From contig JAIQFQ010000005.1 in the NCBI GenBank assembly GCA_020073245.1, positions 54,181-118,180 on the forward strand: a DNA stretch of 64,000 bases, written 5' to 3'. The position numbers and the translations under genes are program-made. The notes under the pieces are model-generated. The model did no database searches, had not been told where the DNA came from, and was given only the letters and a program-made list of their open reading frames with translations. Below, piece after piece: positions 7,960 through 19,630 of the stretch (the first letter of the stretch is position 1; each line of letters begins with the position of its first letter). The DNA comes from Terriglobia bacterium. Lineage in GTDB: Bacteria > Acidobacteriota > Thermoanaerobaculia > Thermoanaerobaculales > Thermoanaerobaculaceae.

Positions 7960-9522
7960 ATGTCGACCAAGAGGCGCCTCCTGACGGCCACCGGAGGCAT
8001 GGCCTTGGTCACGCTGGCGAGCCGGCTCTCGGGGCTCGTCCGTGACAAGGTGGTGGCCTACCTGCTCGGGGCCGGCCTCGTCGCCGACGCCTTCTACACG
8101 GCGTTTCGCATCCCCAACATGTTCCGGCAGCTCCTGGCCGAAGGTGCTCTCCACGCCGCGTTCATCCCGACCCTCGCGGAGCTCAAGTCGTCCGGCGATG
8201 AGGGCCGCTCGCGGGCGTTCGTCCGGGCGATGACCTCGCTTCTGTTGCTGGCGTTGCCGGTCGTGGTCGCAGCCGGCGTCCTCGCGGCGCCGTGGCTCGT
8301 GCACCTCTTCGCGGCCAAGTTCGCGGCAAACCCGGAGAAGTTCGCCCTCACGGTGCGCCTCACCCGGCTCATGTTCCCGTACCTCGGTCTGATCTCGCTG
8401 GCCGCGCTCGCCCAGGGTGTGCTCAACGCCTCGGACCGGTTCCTGCTGCCGGCGGCGACGCCGATCGGCCTCAACCTTTGCATCGTGGCCGGAACCGTCA
8501 CCGGCGTCGTCGTGTTCGGCGGCCGCGCCGAGTGGATGGCGGCGGGTGTGCTGGCCGGCGGGTTCTCCCAGCTCGCGATCCAGTGGCTGGGGTGCGGCCG
8601 CGTCGGCCTGCCTTTGCTGCCGGGGCCGGGTGTGCTTCGCATCCCCGAGATCCGCCGCGTCCTGCTCAAGATGGCCCCGACCGTCACGACGCTCGGAATC
8701 TATCCCCTGACGGTGCTGCTCTCCACCCGCTTCGCATCGGAGGTCGGCGAGGGGGCGGTGACCTGCATCTACAACGCCTCGCGCCTCAACGAGCTGGTCT
8801 ACGGCGTCGTGATCGTCCAGCTCACGACGGCGGTGTTGCCCATGCTCGCCGCCGAGAAGTTGGCGAGCGAGGCTGCCGCTCGCGGCACCCTGGGGTTCGC
8901 GATGCGTCTGCTCTCCGCGGTCGCGCTGCCGAGCACCGCGTTCAGCGTCGTGCTGGCGACCGCGATCACGGGCGCGTTCTTCGGCGGCGGAAAGTACGGG
9001 GTTTCGGCGGTCCACACGACCGCCGCCGCGCTGGTCATGTACTCCCTCGGGATGCCGTTCCTCGGCCTGACCAAGCTGCTCGCGAGCGCCTCGTTCGCGT
9101 GGAACGACACGCGCTCGCCGGTGATCGCGTCGATCGTCAACCTGGTGGTCTTCTTCGTCCTGGGCGTAACGCTGACGGGGCCGTTCGGCGTGCAGGGCGT
9201 GGCGGCGGCTGCCTCCGGCGGGCAGCTCGCAAACGCCGCAACGCTCCTGTGGCTCGACGGCCGCCACAGGCGGCTGCCGCGGTTCCTGGACATCCTGCCG
9301 GCGGTCGGGCGCCACGCCGTCGCCGCGATCGGCCTGGCGGCGGCGGGGTTCTACCTCAACCGCCTCGCGCCGGTTCCGCTCCGCACCAGCGTACGCTCGC
9401 TCGCGCAGCTTTCGGCCTACGCGCTGCTCTGCGGCTCGGTCTACCTGGGCCTCCTGGTTGCACTGGGCTCCGAGGAGTGGCGGGAGGCGCGCGAGTTCCT
9501 GCGGCGGAGGCGCGCGGCATGA
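7960..9522 (+). CDS. murJ: Lipid II flippase MurJ
   Basis: 520 aa from the ATG at 7960; a GTG at 7951 is also in frame. The N-terminus ASRLSGLVRDKVVAYLLGAGLVADAFYTAFRIPNMFRQLLAEGALHAAFIP is the MurJ signature of the MOP exporter superfamily. About 14 hydrophobic helices follow. It moves lipid II across the inner membrane for peptidoglycan synthesis. The stop codon overlaps the dtd start (ATGA), so the two genes are translationally coupled. Confidence 0.92.
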   Translation: MSTKRRLLTATGGMALVTLASRLSGLVRDKVVAYLLGAGLVADAFYTAFRIPNMFRQLLAEGALHAAFIPTLAELKSSGDEGRSRAFVRAMTSLLLLALPVVVAAGVLAAPWLVHLFAAKFAANPEKFALTVRLTRLMFPYLGLISLAALAQGVLNASDRFLLPAATPIGLNLCIVAGTVTGVVVFGGRAEWMAAGVLAGGFSQLAIQWLGCGRVGLPLLPGPGVLRIPEIRRVLLKMAPTVTTLGIYPLTVLLSTRFASEVGEGAVTCIYNASRLNELVYGVVIVQLTTAVLPMLAAEKLASEAAARGTLGFAMRLLSAVALPSTAFSVVLATAITGAFFGGGKYGVSAVHTTAAALVMYSLGMPFLGLTKLLASASFAWNDTRSPVIASIVNLVVFFVLGVTLTGPFGVQGVAAAASGGQLANAATLLWLDGRHRRLPRFLDILPAVGRHAVAAIGLAAAGFYLNRLAPVPLRTSVRSLAQLSAYALLCGSVYLGLLVALGSEEWREAREFLRRRRAA

Positions 9523-9980
9523 GGATCGTCGTGCAGCGCGTCCTCCGCGCCTCGGTGACCGTCGACAGCAAGGTCGTCGGGGCGATCGGCCGCGGCCTCG
9601 TGCTGCTCGTCGGTGTGGAAACCGGCGACGGGCCGGAGCAGGTCGAGCGCGCGGCCCACCGCTTCTCGACGCTGCGGGTGTTCTCGGACGACCGCGGCGC
9701 GATGAACCGGGGCCTCGACGAGGTCGGGGGCGAGATCCTGGTCATCTCGCAGTTCACCCTCGCGGGCTCGATCCGCCGCGGTCGCCGGCCGGACTTCGTG
9801 AGGGCGGCGCGCCCCGAGGAGGCGGAGCCTCTGGTGGACGCCCTCGTGGCGGCGTTGCGCGCCCTCGGCGCGCGAGTGGCGACCGGGGTGTTCCGGGCCG
9901 AGATGCAGGTCGAGCTGGTCAACGACGGCCCGGTGACGTTCGTCTGGGACGATCCCCCAGCAACGACAGGGGAGAAGTAA
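9519..9980 (+). CDS. dtd: D-aminoacyl-tRNA deacylase
   Basis: 153 aa starting MRIVVQRVLRASVTVDSKVVG. The family motifs are both present: SQFTLAGSIRRGRRPDF (SQFTL active site) and the C-terminal NDGPVTF (the cis-Gly-Pro loop that selects D-amino acids). It removes D-amino acids, and Gly from tRNA-Ala, during translation quality control. It overlaps murJ by 4 bases. Confidence 0.95.
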   Translation: MRIVVQRVLRASVTVDSKVVGAIGRGLVLLVGVETGDGPEQVERAAHRFSTLRVFSDDRGAMNRGLDEVGGEILVISQFTLAGSIRRGRRPDFVRAARPEEAEPLVDALVAALRALGARVATGVFRAEMQVELVNDGPVTFVWDDPPATTGEK

Positions 9981-9982
9981 GA

Positions 9983-10063
9983 CGTCAAAGGGCAAAGGGA
10001 AGACGAAGCGCGAGTAGGTGGTCGTCTTCCGTCTTACCTCTTCCGTCTTCCCTTTTCCTGTCG
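9983..10063. repeat. Inverted short repeats at a convergent junction
   Basis: GTCAAAGGGCAAAGGGAAGACGA-type sequence on the left and its inverse (CGTCTTCCGTCTTACC, then CTTCCCTTTTCC) on the right, with a 7-8 base period. It fills the gap between dtd and the M50 protease gene completely and probably serves as a two-way terminator hairpin. Confidence 0.6.
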
Positions 10064-11008
10064 TCAGGGCAGGATCTTGATCGGCTCCGGCGTGAAGCAG
10101 AGGATGAAGACGATGACACAGATCCAGCCGAGGAGCCGCCGGCGCGGGTCGAGTTCGCCTCCCTCGTCGGGAATCCATGGGTGCCGCACCCGCATCACGA
10201 GCGCGATCACGGCCCACATCCACCAGCCCGTCCACCAGAACCCGAGCACGATAAGCGCCGCCAGAAGCGGCCATGCGACGCGGCGCTGCCAGCGTCCGAT
10301 GAGCGCGTAGGTGATGTGGCCGCCGTCGAGTTGCCCGAAGGGGAGGAGGTTGAGGGCGGTGACCAGGAGGCCGAACCAGGCCGCGAATCCGGTGGGGTGC
10401 AGCAGGAGATCGCCGCCCGGAGGCACGTCCGGATGAACGAGCCAGGTCAGGCCCTTGAAGGCGAGCGGCTCGCCGAAGATCATCACGCCGCCCTTCGGTG
10501 GATGGGCGATCGGTGTCGAGAGTCCGATGCCGGCGAACAGGACGGGGAGGGAGACGAGGAACCCGGCCAGGGGGCCCGAGGCCCCGACATCGAACAGCTC
10601 GCGTTTGGTCATGAGGGGCGAACGAATCCGGATGAACGCGCCGAGTGTGCCGATCCCGAATGGGACCGGTAGGAAGAACGGCAGGGTCGCGTCGAGCCTG
10701 TGGTACCTGCACGCAATGTAGTGGCCCATCTCGTGGGCGAGCAGGATGACGAGGAGCGGCAGAGAGAACTCGAGGCCGGCCCTCACGATTGCGGGATGGA
10801 ACAGCAGATCCCAGAACGTCCGCGCTTTGAAGCCTGTAGGCACGTCGCCGAAGGCGATACCGCCCGCCAGCGTGGTGGATACGAGCGTGACCGCGAGCAG
10901 CAACCCGTGGAGCCAGACGCGCTCGGGTGGCGGGGGTGGACGGCGAACGACCCCGACGGGGACGCCGTCGGGGCCGATGATCTCGAGCTCCAGATCGGAG
11001 CCCTGCAC
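10064..11008 (-). CDS. Site-2 protease family (M50) membrane metalloprotease
   Basis: 314 aa from a GTG placed directly after the HU stop codon. The zinc site HEMGH (residues 92-96) lies in a membrane helix, and the second metal motif LDGGH lies near residue 228; about seven membrane segments. Members cut membrane-bound substrates such as anti-sigma factors. It is closest in style to the Acidobacteria/archaeal-type M50 proteins that have a hydrophilic N-terminus and no PDZ domain. The substrate is unknown. Confidence 0.9.
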   Translation of the reverse strand: MQGSDLELEIIGPDGVPVGVVRRPPPPPERVWLHGLLLAVTLVSTTLAGGIAFGDVPTGFKARTFWDLLFHPAIVRAGLEFSLPLLVILLAHEMGHYIACRYHRLDATLPFFLPVPFGIGTLGAFIRIRSPLMTKRELFDVGASGPLAGFLVSLPVLFAGIGLSTPIAHPPKGGVMIFGEPLAFKGLTWLVHPDVPPGGDLLLHPTGFAAWFGLLVTALNLLPFGQLDGGHITYALIGRWQRRVAWPLLAALIVLGFWWTGWWMWAVIALVMRVRHPWIPDEGGELDPRRRLLGWICVIVFILCFTPEPIKILP

Positions 11009-11278
11009 CTAGCCGATCACCCGGAGGGCCTTGCCGGGCTTGAAGCGGATGGTCTTTCCTGGAGGGATGGCGACCTCGACGCCGGTCTTCGGGTTTCGGC
11101 CGATCCCCCGCTTGCGGTTCTTGACCAGGAACACGCCGAAGCCGCGCAGCTCGATGCGCTCGCCCTCCGTGAGCGCGTCGCGCATCGCGTCGAACACCGC
11201 GTTGACGGCCTCATTCGCCTTCGCCTGCGAGAGATCCACGGAACCCATAACCTTCTTCACCAGATCGGCCTTGATCAT
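11009..11278 (-). CDS. hup: HU/IHF family DNA-binding protein
   Basis: 89 aa from the ATG at 11278, with GGAGGG seven bases upstream; the longer frame is not needed. Full HU fold: MIKADLVKKV, LRGFGVF, then the DNA-binding arm with GRNPKTG and the C-terminal IPPGKTIRFKPGKALR. It bends and packages DNA, and HU/IHF-type proteins commonly assist site-specific recombination. Its stop abuts the M50 protease start. Confidence 0.93.
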   Translation of the reverse strand: MIKADLVKKVMGSVDLSQAKANEAVNAVFDAMRDALTEGERIELRGFGVFLVKNRKRGIGRNPKTGVEVAIPPGKTIRFKPGKALRVIG

Positions 11279-11306
11279 GCAACCCTCCACCTTCAGCCGC
11301 GCCAAC

Positions 11307-12449
11307 CTAATCCGCTGGCGGGGCTTCTGTCAAGCGGGCACCGGCCCGCAGCTTCTGACGCAGCACCAGGATCTCCAGGGCGAGCCCTGTGAGGCGCGCA
11401 ACTTCCTGTATGAGCGGGATCGGGACGTCGGCCACGCTCCCATCGCCGTTATCGAGCCATAGGAACCCTGCTGCCTTGCCTCGAACCTTGATCGGAACCA
11501 CCACCACCTCATGCGGCTCGGGAGCGCCCAGCGCGCCGAGCAGCAGATCGTTCCCTTCGCCGCCGCTCAGCGCCCCGGCGTGCAGGTCGACCCCTTTCGA
11601 GAGGTTGAGGAAGAGGGAGGGACGGTCGAGCGGCAGGATCAGGGTGTGAAAGCCCTCTTGCTCGATCGCGGGGCCCCGTGCCTCCCACCCCATCACCCGG
11701 CCCTGCTGGAGCGAGAACAACGCCACTCGAGTCGCCGTGTTCGCGATGTGGTCGAGGACGAGGCCGGCGACCTGGTCGCGATGCGTGGCGTTGGAGAGGG
11801 CGTCGACCAGGTGCACGGCGGCACGGGCCGGACCCCCGGCCACTGTCGCCAGCGGCACGAGTTGCGGGAATGAGGCCGCGAACATCGCGGGGGGCTCGAG
11901 TGCCGGCGCCTCCAGCCCCGGCATCAGCTCCGACGGAGCCGACTCGAGCTTCCAGAAGTTCCGCCACTCTCGTGCCATGGCACGCGGGGGACCGGGCGGG
12001 GGCGCGGTCACCACCGCGTCGGCCGCGACGCTCGGGATCGCGAGCACCGCGCTGAGTGCGGCCTCGGTGGCCACGTGCGGGCGCGGCACCAGGCCGGTGA
12101 CCTTCGAGATCTCGTCCACCAGGAGGAGGTCGTTGGGAGTTGCCATGGCGACGTCGAGGTTGCGCCCCTGTCGGCCGAACGCCACCACCAGGTTGCGCTT
12201 GCCGAACGCGGGCGCGATGAGCGCGCGCACCTCAGACGGCGCCGTGGCGAGCTGGAGCGCTCCCGCGGGAGGGCATCCGCTCTGGCGGGAGAGAGCCTCG
12301 AGGAGCTTGCCCTCGTTCAGCAGGCCGAGCCTGACAAGCCAGGTGCCGAGCCGGCCCCCGTGGCGGCGGCAGGCCTCCAGGGCGCTGCGCAGGCCGTCCG
12401 GGGACAGAGCACCCATCTCGATGAGGATCTCGCCGATCCGTTTTGGCAC
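11307..12449 (-). CDS. GspE/PilB N-domain protein with a GAF-like C-terminus
   Basis: 380 aa, GTG start. Residues 1-135 match the MshEN/GspE-N domain (RIGEILIEMGALSPDGLRSAL, LGTWLVRLGLL, DVAMATPNDLLLVDEI), which in secretion and pilus ATPases binds c-di-GMP. There is no ATPase domain behind it. Residues about 210-370 look GAF-like (ALSNATHRDQVAGLVLDHIAN, VVVVPIKVRGKAAGFLWLDN). This architecture suggests a nucleotide-sensing regulator of a type IV pilus or type II secretion system, an inference from domains only. It lies upstream of HU on the same strand. Confidence 0.7.
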   Translation of the reverse strand: MPKRIGEILIEMGALSPDGLRSALEACRRHGGRLGTWLVRLGLLNEGKLLEALSRQSGCPPAGALQLATAPSEVRALIAPAFGKRNLVVAFGRQGRNLDVAMATPNDLLLVDEISKVTGLVPRPHVATEAALSAVLAIPSVAADAVVTAPPPGPPRAMAREWRNFWKLESAPSELMPGLEAPALEPPAMFAASFPQLVPLATVAGGPARAAVHLVDALSNATHRDQVAGLVLDHIANTATRVALFSLQQGRVMGWEARGPAIEQEGFHTLILPLDRPSLFLNLSKGVDLHAGALSGGEGNDLLLGALGAPEPHEVVVVPIKVRGKAAGFLWLDNGDGSVADVPIPLIQEVARLTGLALEILVLRQKLRAGARLTEAPPAD

Positions 12450-12507
12450 CAGGTCGCTCCAAGGGTCAGTATAGTCGCGGCGTGGGGCCGCCTCCAGGCG
12501 CTGGGAC

Positions 12508-12981
12508 TCATGCGCTCGTGGGGGTCGCGAGCGGCAGGCACATCACCAGCGCGTCCTCACCGTCGGCGTAGTAGTGGGGTCTGCGACCGAGCTGGTCGTA
12601 CCCGAGGAAGCGGTAGAGGCGGAGGGCACGGCGGTTGGAGGGGCGGACCTCCAGGATCAGTCCGCGGGCTCCTGACCGCGCCGCTTCCTCCCGAGCCTCG
12701 TCCAGCAGGGCGCTCGCCAGCCCTCGCCCCTCGTACAGGGGATGCGTCGCCACCTTGAGCACGTGGAGCTCGTCGAGCTGCCAGCAGGCGAACAGGTACG
12801 CCGCCAGGTAGCCCGCCTCGGTGTAGGCCACGCGTTGGAACCGGAGCGGCTGGCCGACCTCCTGCAGGTAAAGGTGCTGCGGCCAGGGGTCAGTGAAGAC
12901 CTCCGCTTCGAGCGCAGCGACCGCCGGGATGTCCTCCGTGCGCGCCGGGCGGGTCAGGAAGCCTTGGGCGAGGGCGGACAC
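12508..12981 (-). CDS. rimI: RimI-type N-acetyltransferase
   Basis: 157 aa, GTG start. GNAT fold with the acetyl-CoA loop THPLYEGRGLASALLDEA and the typical RimI stretch LILEVRPSNRRALRLYRFLGYDQLGRRPHYY. RimI acetylates the N-terminus of ribosomal protein S18. It follows tsaB by three bases, the frequent tsaB-rimI pairing, and is probably in one operon with it. Confidence 0.9.
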   Translation of the reverse strand: MSALAQGFLTRPARTEDIPAVAALEAEVFTDPWPQHLYLQEVGQPLRFQRVAYTEAGYLAAYLFACWQLDELHVLKVATHPLYEGRGLASALLDEAREEAARSGARGLILEVRPSNRRALRLYRFLGYDQLGRRPHYYADGEDALVMCLPLATPTSA

Positions 12982-12984
12982 GGC

Positions 12985-13680
12985 CTAGGAGCCTTTCCGA
13001 GTCGTCGGGCGCGGTCGCGTTACGGGCATCGCGGGGCCAGGTGAACGGCGCCGCGAGAAAGGCGGGGGGGTCGCCGGGGCGGGCTCGAGGTAGATGGGGA
13101 TGAGGGTCGAGGGGTCGGGCTCCTCCTCGGTCGCAAGGAGGGTCAGGAGCGCCTCCGCCGTCGTGATCGCGGCACGCGCGAGCGGCGTTCCGGGTGGAAG
13201 CTCGAGGCCGGCAGGCGCAACCACAGGCAGCCCCGCCTTGACGAGCGTCTCGAGCGCCGCGATCCGGGGCTCCTCCGTCGCCTCGGCGCGTCCACCGTGA
13301 CGGGAGAACGACTGGATGTAGGCGAAGCCGCGGCGGGCGGGCTGCACGGCCAGGCACTCCTGAATGTCGGTGCGGGCCGCCTGGGCGACGAGCGAGGAGA
13401 ACCCGTGTGCGGGGATGCCGAGCGCCATGGAGATGCCCTGCGCGGATGCGAGCGCGACCCGGACGCCCGTGAACGACCCTGGGCCGCGGGAGGCCACGAC
13501 GCCCTCGAGGGCGCCACGCTCGAGTCCGGCCGCGCGGAGCAGGAGGTCAACGGCGGCCATCACGAGCTCGGAGCGCGGGGTCGAGCCAGCGAGAGCGACG
13601 ATCCCGGTAGCGCCCGCTCCGGTGCCGAGCGCGACCTCGAGGCGGGGACCGCAGGCGGCGATCGCCAGCGCGGTTCTCAT
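12985..13680 (-). CDS. tsaB: tRNA t6A synthesis protein TsaB
   Basis: 231 aa from the ATG at 13680. The N-terminal half has the ASKHA-fold signature GLERGALEGVVASRGPGSFTGVRVALASAQGISMAL. TsaB scaffolds TsaD in making t6A37 on ANN-decoding tRNAs. The C-terminus is a Pro/Arg-rich tail that looks non-conserved. Divergent from mutS, with only 59 bases between the starts, so the promoters overlap. Confidence 0.9.
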   Translation of the reverse strand: MRTALAIAACGPRLEVALGTGAGATGIVALAGSTPRSELVMAAVDLLLRAAGLERGALEGVVASRGPGSFTGVRVALASAQGISMALGIPAHGFSSLVAQAARTDIQECLAVQPARRGFAYIQSFSRHGGRAEATEEPRIAALETLVKAGLPVVAPAGLELPPGTPLARAAITTAEALLTLLATEEEPDPSTLIPIYLEPAPATPPPFSRRRSPGPAMPVTRPRPTTRKGS

Positions 13681-13739
13681 GACGCAAGTGTTGCTTGACG
13701 CGAGCGGCCCGTCAAGCGCCACGCTACAATCGGTGAGGC

Positions 13740-16315
<2,576 letters not shown>

Positions 16316-16319
<4 letters not shown>

Positions 16320-17320
16320 GCGCGTTCCTCGTCTGCGGCGTCGCGGGCCTGGAGCTCGACGCCGGCGAGCGTGCCCTGCTCGAGGAGCTTCGCCCCGGAG
16401 GCATCGTCCTCTTCGCCCGCAACGTCGCGGACCGGAAGCAACTGCGCGCCCTGGCCGCGGAGCTCGCGGCTCTCCCGTCGCGTCCCTATCTGGCGGTCGA
16501 TCTCGAGGGCGGACGCGTGAACCGGCTGGAGTCGCTCATCGGTGCGCTGCCCGCCGCCGCCTCGGCCGCGCAGGCCGGCTTGCAGGCGGTGCGGGCGCTC
16601 GCCGAGGCCGCGGGCGCCGCCTGCGCCCACTTCGGGATCGGTGTTGACTTCGCGCCGGTCGTGGATGTGGCCCGACCGGAAGGGTGGCTGGGCGGCGAGG
16701 CGCGCTGCCTGGGCACCACAGAGCATGCGGTTCGCGGCGCCGCCTTCGCCTACCTCGAGGGTCTCGAATCGCTCGGCGTCGCGGGGTGCCTCAAGCACTA
16801 CCCCGGCCTGGGCAGCGGGGCGGTGGACTCGCACCGGGAGCTGCCGCTGCTCGACGACTCGGCCGCGGGTGAGTCTCGCGTCTTCCACGCGCTGCTGGCG
16901 CCGGGGCGCGCCGTGATGGTCGCGCACGCGCTGGCTCCGGCGATCGGCGAGGCGGCGTGCCCAGCGTCGCTGTCGCGGACAGTTGTGGGTCGCCTGAGGC
17001 GGCTCGCTGGCGGGCCGGTCATCGCCGACGACCTCGAGATGGGCGCCCTCTCGGAGTTCGGTACCATCCCCGAGCGGGCGGCGGCCGCGCTCGGCGCTGG
17101 GTGCGACCAGGTCCTCGTGTGCAACGCCCTGGAGGCCCGCGCGGGGGTGGTTGCCCACGTCGAGGCTGCGGGTCGCCGCGATCCGGTCCTCGCGGCCCGC
17201 CTGCGAGTGAGCGAGGCGCGCGTCGCCGGGTTCGGTCGCGGCGAGCTGCCCAAGGTGAACTGGGATCGCGTTCGCGGGCTGTCGGACCGCGCGCGAGCCA
17301 TGGTTGGAGTCGGATCGTGA
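16316..17320 (+). CDS. nagZ: Beta-N-acetylhexosaminidase (GH3)
   Basis: 334 aa from a GTG overlapping the mutS stop. GH3 landmarks: VDLEGGRVNRL, KHYPGLGSGAVDSHRELP (substrate-binding KH and the His/Asp dyad loop) and DDLEMGAL with the catalytic Asp. NagZ trims GlcNAc from anhydromuropeptides in cell-wall recycling. No signal peptide, so cytosolic. It overlaps queC by 4 bases. Confidence 0.88.
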
Positions 17321-18009
17321 AGAGGGCAGCGGTGCTTCTCTCCGGCGGCCTGGATTCGGCCACCGCGGCGGCGTGGGCTCAGGGCGCCGGGTTCGACGTG
17401 ATCGCGCTGTCCGTGGACTACGGTCAGCGTCACCGGCAGGAGCTCGAGGCCGCGCGCCGCGTTGCGGCCCAGCTGCGGATTCAGGATCATCGCGTCGTCG
17501 CCGTGGACCTGCGGGCGATCGGCGGCTCGGCGCTGACCGCCGACATCGCCGTGCCGAAGGACCGGAACGAGATCGGTGGCGATGTCCCCGTCACCTACGT
17601 GCCGGCGCGCAACACGGTGTTCCTCGCCCTCCTCACCGGTCTCGCGGAGGTCGTCGGCGCGTCCGACCTGGTGATCGGCGCCAACGTCCAGGACTACTCC
17701 GGCTACCCGGACTGCCGGCCGGAGTTCCTGCGGGCGTTCGCAGAGGTGGCGCGCCTGGGCACGCGTGCTGGCATCGAAGGAATGCGCTTCGCTGTGCACG
17801 CGCCGCTGCTCCAGCTGTCCAAGGCAGGCATCATCCGGCTGGGCGCCGCCCTGGGAGTGGACTACGGGCTCACGCTCTCGTGCTACGACCCGCCTGGGGG
17901 GTTCGTCCACTGCGGGCGGTGCGATGCGTGTCGCCTGCGCCGCGCGGGGTTCGCGGAAGCCGGAATTGCGGACCCCTCCACCTACGCGGAGACGCCGGGA
18001 GCGAGTTAA
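17317..18009 (+). CDS. queC: 7-cyano-7-deazaguanine synthase
   Basis: 230 aa, GTG start overlapping the nagZ stop. PP-loop LSGGLDSATAAAWA, YVPARNTVFL and the C-terminal zinc motif CYDPPGGFVHCGRCDACRLR define QueC. It turns carboxy-deazaguanine into preQ0 with ATP and ammonia for queuosine synthesis, or for 7-deazaguanine DNA modification if such a system existed; no such partner genes are seen here. Confidence 0.95.
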   Translation: MKRAAVLLSGGLDSATAAAWAQGAGFDVIALSVDYGQRHRQELEAARRVAAQLRIQDHRVVAVDLRAIGGSALTADIAVPKDRNEIGGDVPVTYVPARNTVFLALLTGLAEVVGASDLVIGANVQDYSGYPDCRPEFLRAFAEVARLGTRAGIEGMRFAVHAPLLQLSKAGIIRLGAALGVDYGLTLSCYDPPGGFVHCGRCDACRLRRAGFAEAGIADPSTYAETPGAS

Positions 18010-18100
18010 GAGTTGAGAGTTGAGAGTTGAGAGTGAAGAGTTGGAGACAGGAGCCTCCGGTCTTTCAACTCTTAACTCTTCACTCTGAACTCTTCGCTGC
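18007..18100. repeat. Inverted 7-bp-period repeats (GAGAGTT type)
   Basis: Left arm: four to five units of GAGAGTT (18012-18042). Right arm: AACTCTT/CACTCTG units (18064-18098). The inner gap is only about 20 bases, so this is the tightest hairpin of the family. It fills the convergent junction between queC and the ClpX-like gene. Confidence 0.7.
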
Positions 18101-18108
18101 TTTCAGGA

Positions 18109-19305
18109 TCACAGCGGTTGCGCGAGCCCGAGCGAGTCGCGAACCATCGGCGCCGTGACCCGGAGTCTCTTATGGCCGCTGTCGGCGTCCTCAAGGGCTG
18201 CGGAGTTCCACGGGTCGAACTCGATCGGGTTGATGATCTTCGAGAAGATCGTGCGCAACGCCCTGGCTCCGGTTCGCGAGTGCTTCTCCGCCTGTTCCGC
18301 GACGATCGTGGCGGCGAGGTCCTCGATCTCGAGGTCGATCCCCATGACGTCCAGGTAGCGCCGGGAGCGCACGAATGGGGAATCGAGCGCGTTGAGCAAG
18401 ATGCTCTTCAGTGAATCGACCGCAAGTTCGGAGAGCAGCACGACGGTGTCGAGACGCGCGATGAACTGCGGCACCATCCCGTAGGTGAAGAGATCCTCGA
18501 TCTTGAAGTAGTCGGCGAGGGAGAACCGCACCTCGATCGTCACCTGGCCGTCCGCGCTGCGGACCGCCACCGACCGGAGCGACTCGCCGCTGCTGGGGTT
18601 CGTCACGCGCGACCACACCTGGTCGTAGAGGCCCTCGAACGCGCCGCCGCAGATGAACATCATCCCCTTGGTGTCGATCTCCATCGTCAAGGGCTTGTCT
18701 TCGCCGTCCACCGTCACGTGCGTCTTGATCGGGATCCTCTCGCCTTCCATCAGGGTCAGGATGCCCTGCTGAAGCGCGACGCCGATCGCGTTCGGCTTGC
18801 CTGCGAGGATCGAGGACATCTTGTCGATCTCGTCCACGCAGATCGTGGCGCGCTCCATGGTCTCCTTGAGCTCGGCGGCGGTGGGGGGGTGGCCAATCAC
18901 GGATCGCGCCCGCTGCTCGACCGCGGTGAGCAGCCGTTCGGGACGGAACTCCATGCGGTCCGAGTCCACCAATAGGTTGGCGTTGACCAGCGCCACGACC
19001 CGGAACGGAGCGTACTCCGGCACCTCGTTGTAGAGGCGCTGGATGTTGTTCATGATCGTGGTCTTGCCGGTGCCGGAGTTGCCGATCAGGATGATGTTCC
19101 CGGGCACCTTGCCCGTGACGTGCTTGTAGATCGATACCGAGACGAACCTCAGGGCGTCGTCCTGGCCGAGCACGCCGCTCTTGAGCTCGTTGAGGATCTG
19201 CGGCGGCGTGATGGTCTCGATCGGGCGCAGCCCGCCTGCGGACGCCGCGCTCTTGCTCTCCTTGCTCGTGACTTGATCCTTGCCCAAGTTCCTGCCTCCT
19301 GCCAA
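18109..19305 (-). CDS. ClpX-like AAA+ ATPase without the zinc domain
   Basis: 398 aa. ClpX-type ATPase with Walker A GNSGTGKT (75-82), Walker B ICVDEIDKM (about 155-163) and a C-terminal D2-like small domain (RTGARALRTIFSKIINPIEFDPW). The N-terminal Cys4 adaptor-binding domain of true ClpX is missing; instead there is a short Lys/Ser-rich tail. No clpP is adjacent. It may be a stand-alone unfoldase. The ClpP-docking IGF loop is not evident, so protease partnership is uncertain. Confidence 0.8.
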   Translation of the reverse strand: MAGGRNLGKDQVTSKESKSAASAGGLRPIETITPPQILNELKSGVLGQDDALRFVSVSIYKHVTGKVPGNIILIGNSGTGKTTIMNNIQRLYNEVPEYAPFRVVALVNANLLVDSDRMEFRPERLLTAVEQRARSVIGHPPTAAELKETMERATICVDEIDKMSSILAGKPNAIGVALQQGILTLMEGERIPIKTHVTVDGEDKPLTMEIDTKGMMFICGGAFEGLYDQVWSRVTNPSSGESLRSVAVRSADGQVTIEVRFSLADYFKIEDLFTYGMVPQFIARLDTVVLLSELAVDSLKSILLNALDSPFVRSRRYLDVMGIDLEIEDLAATIVAEQAEKHSRTGARALRTIFSKIINPIEFDPWNSAALEDADSGHKRLRVTAPMVRDSLGLAQPL

Positions 19306-19630
19306 CCTACGGGCGCCCCCGCTCTTCCGTTTGGGGCCTCGCGCAGCGAGTCATTCTGCCATTTTCCGTTGGACTTGTGTAACTCATCCTGGGTTGTCCC
19401 TCGCGGGACGGGTCTTCTCTCGCCCTTCGGGCAGCCTCCTTCTCTGCCCGGCGGGCTCGGTTGAGTCGCTCGGGCTGAGCATCGAGCGCAGCGTTCCGAC
19501 CCGCTGGCCCGGGCGGGCGATCCAGCCGCAGCGACCACCCGCAGCATCCCCGGATTGAATCCCCGCCACCCAGCACTGGGTCAGAGCGTCCGTTCTTGGA
19601 AACAACTTCGGTGCCCGCTGCGAGCGCCGG
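19306..19630. other. Intergenic stretch, no gene seen
   Basis: 325 bases between the ClpX-like gene and the GIY-YIG gene. Open frames here overlap on both strands but lack coherent protein features. It would be the place for the distal end of the minus-strand cassette array; I see no convincing attC core. Confidence 0.4.

Noticed and set aside
7621..9315. 564-codon minus-strand open frame
   Set aside because: Antisense to murJ. Its Arg/Glu/His-rich composition without domains is typical of a GC-rich shadow frame.
11009..11278. IHF subunit tied to the integron
   Set aside because: A generic HU-type protein far from the array; no evidence for a special link.
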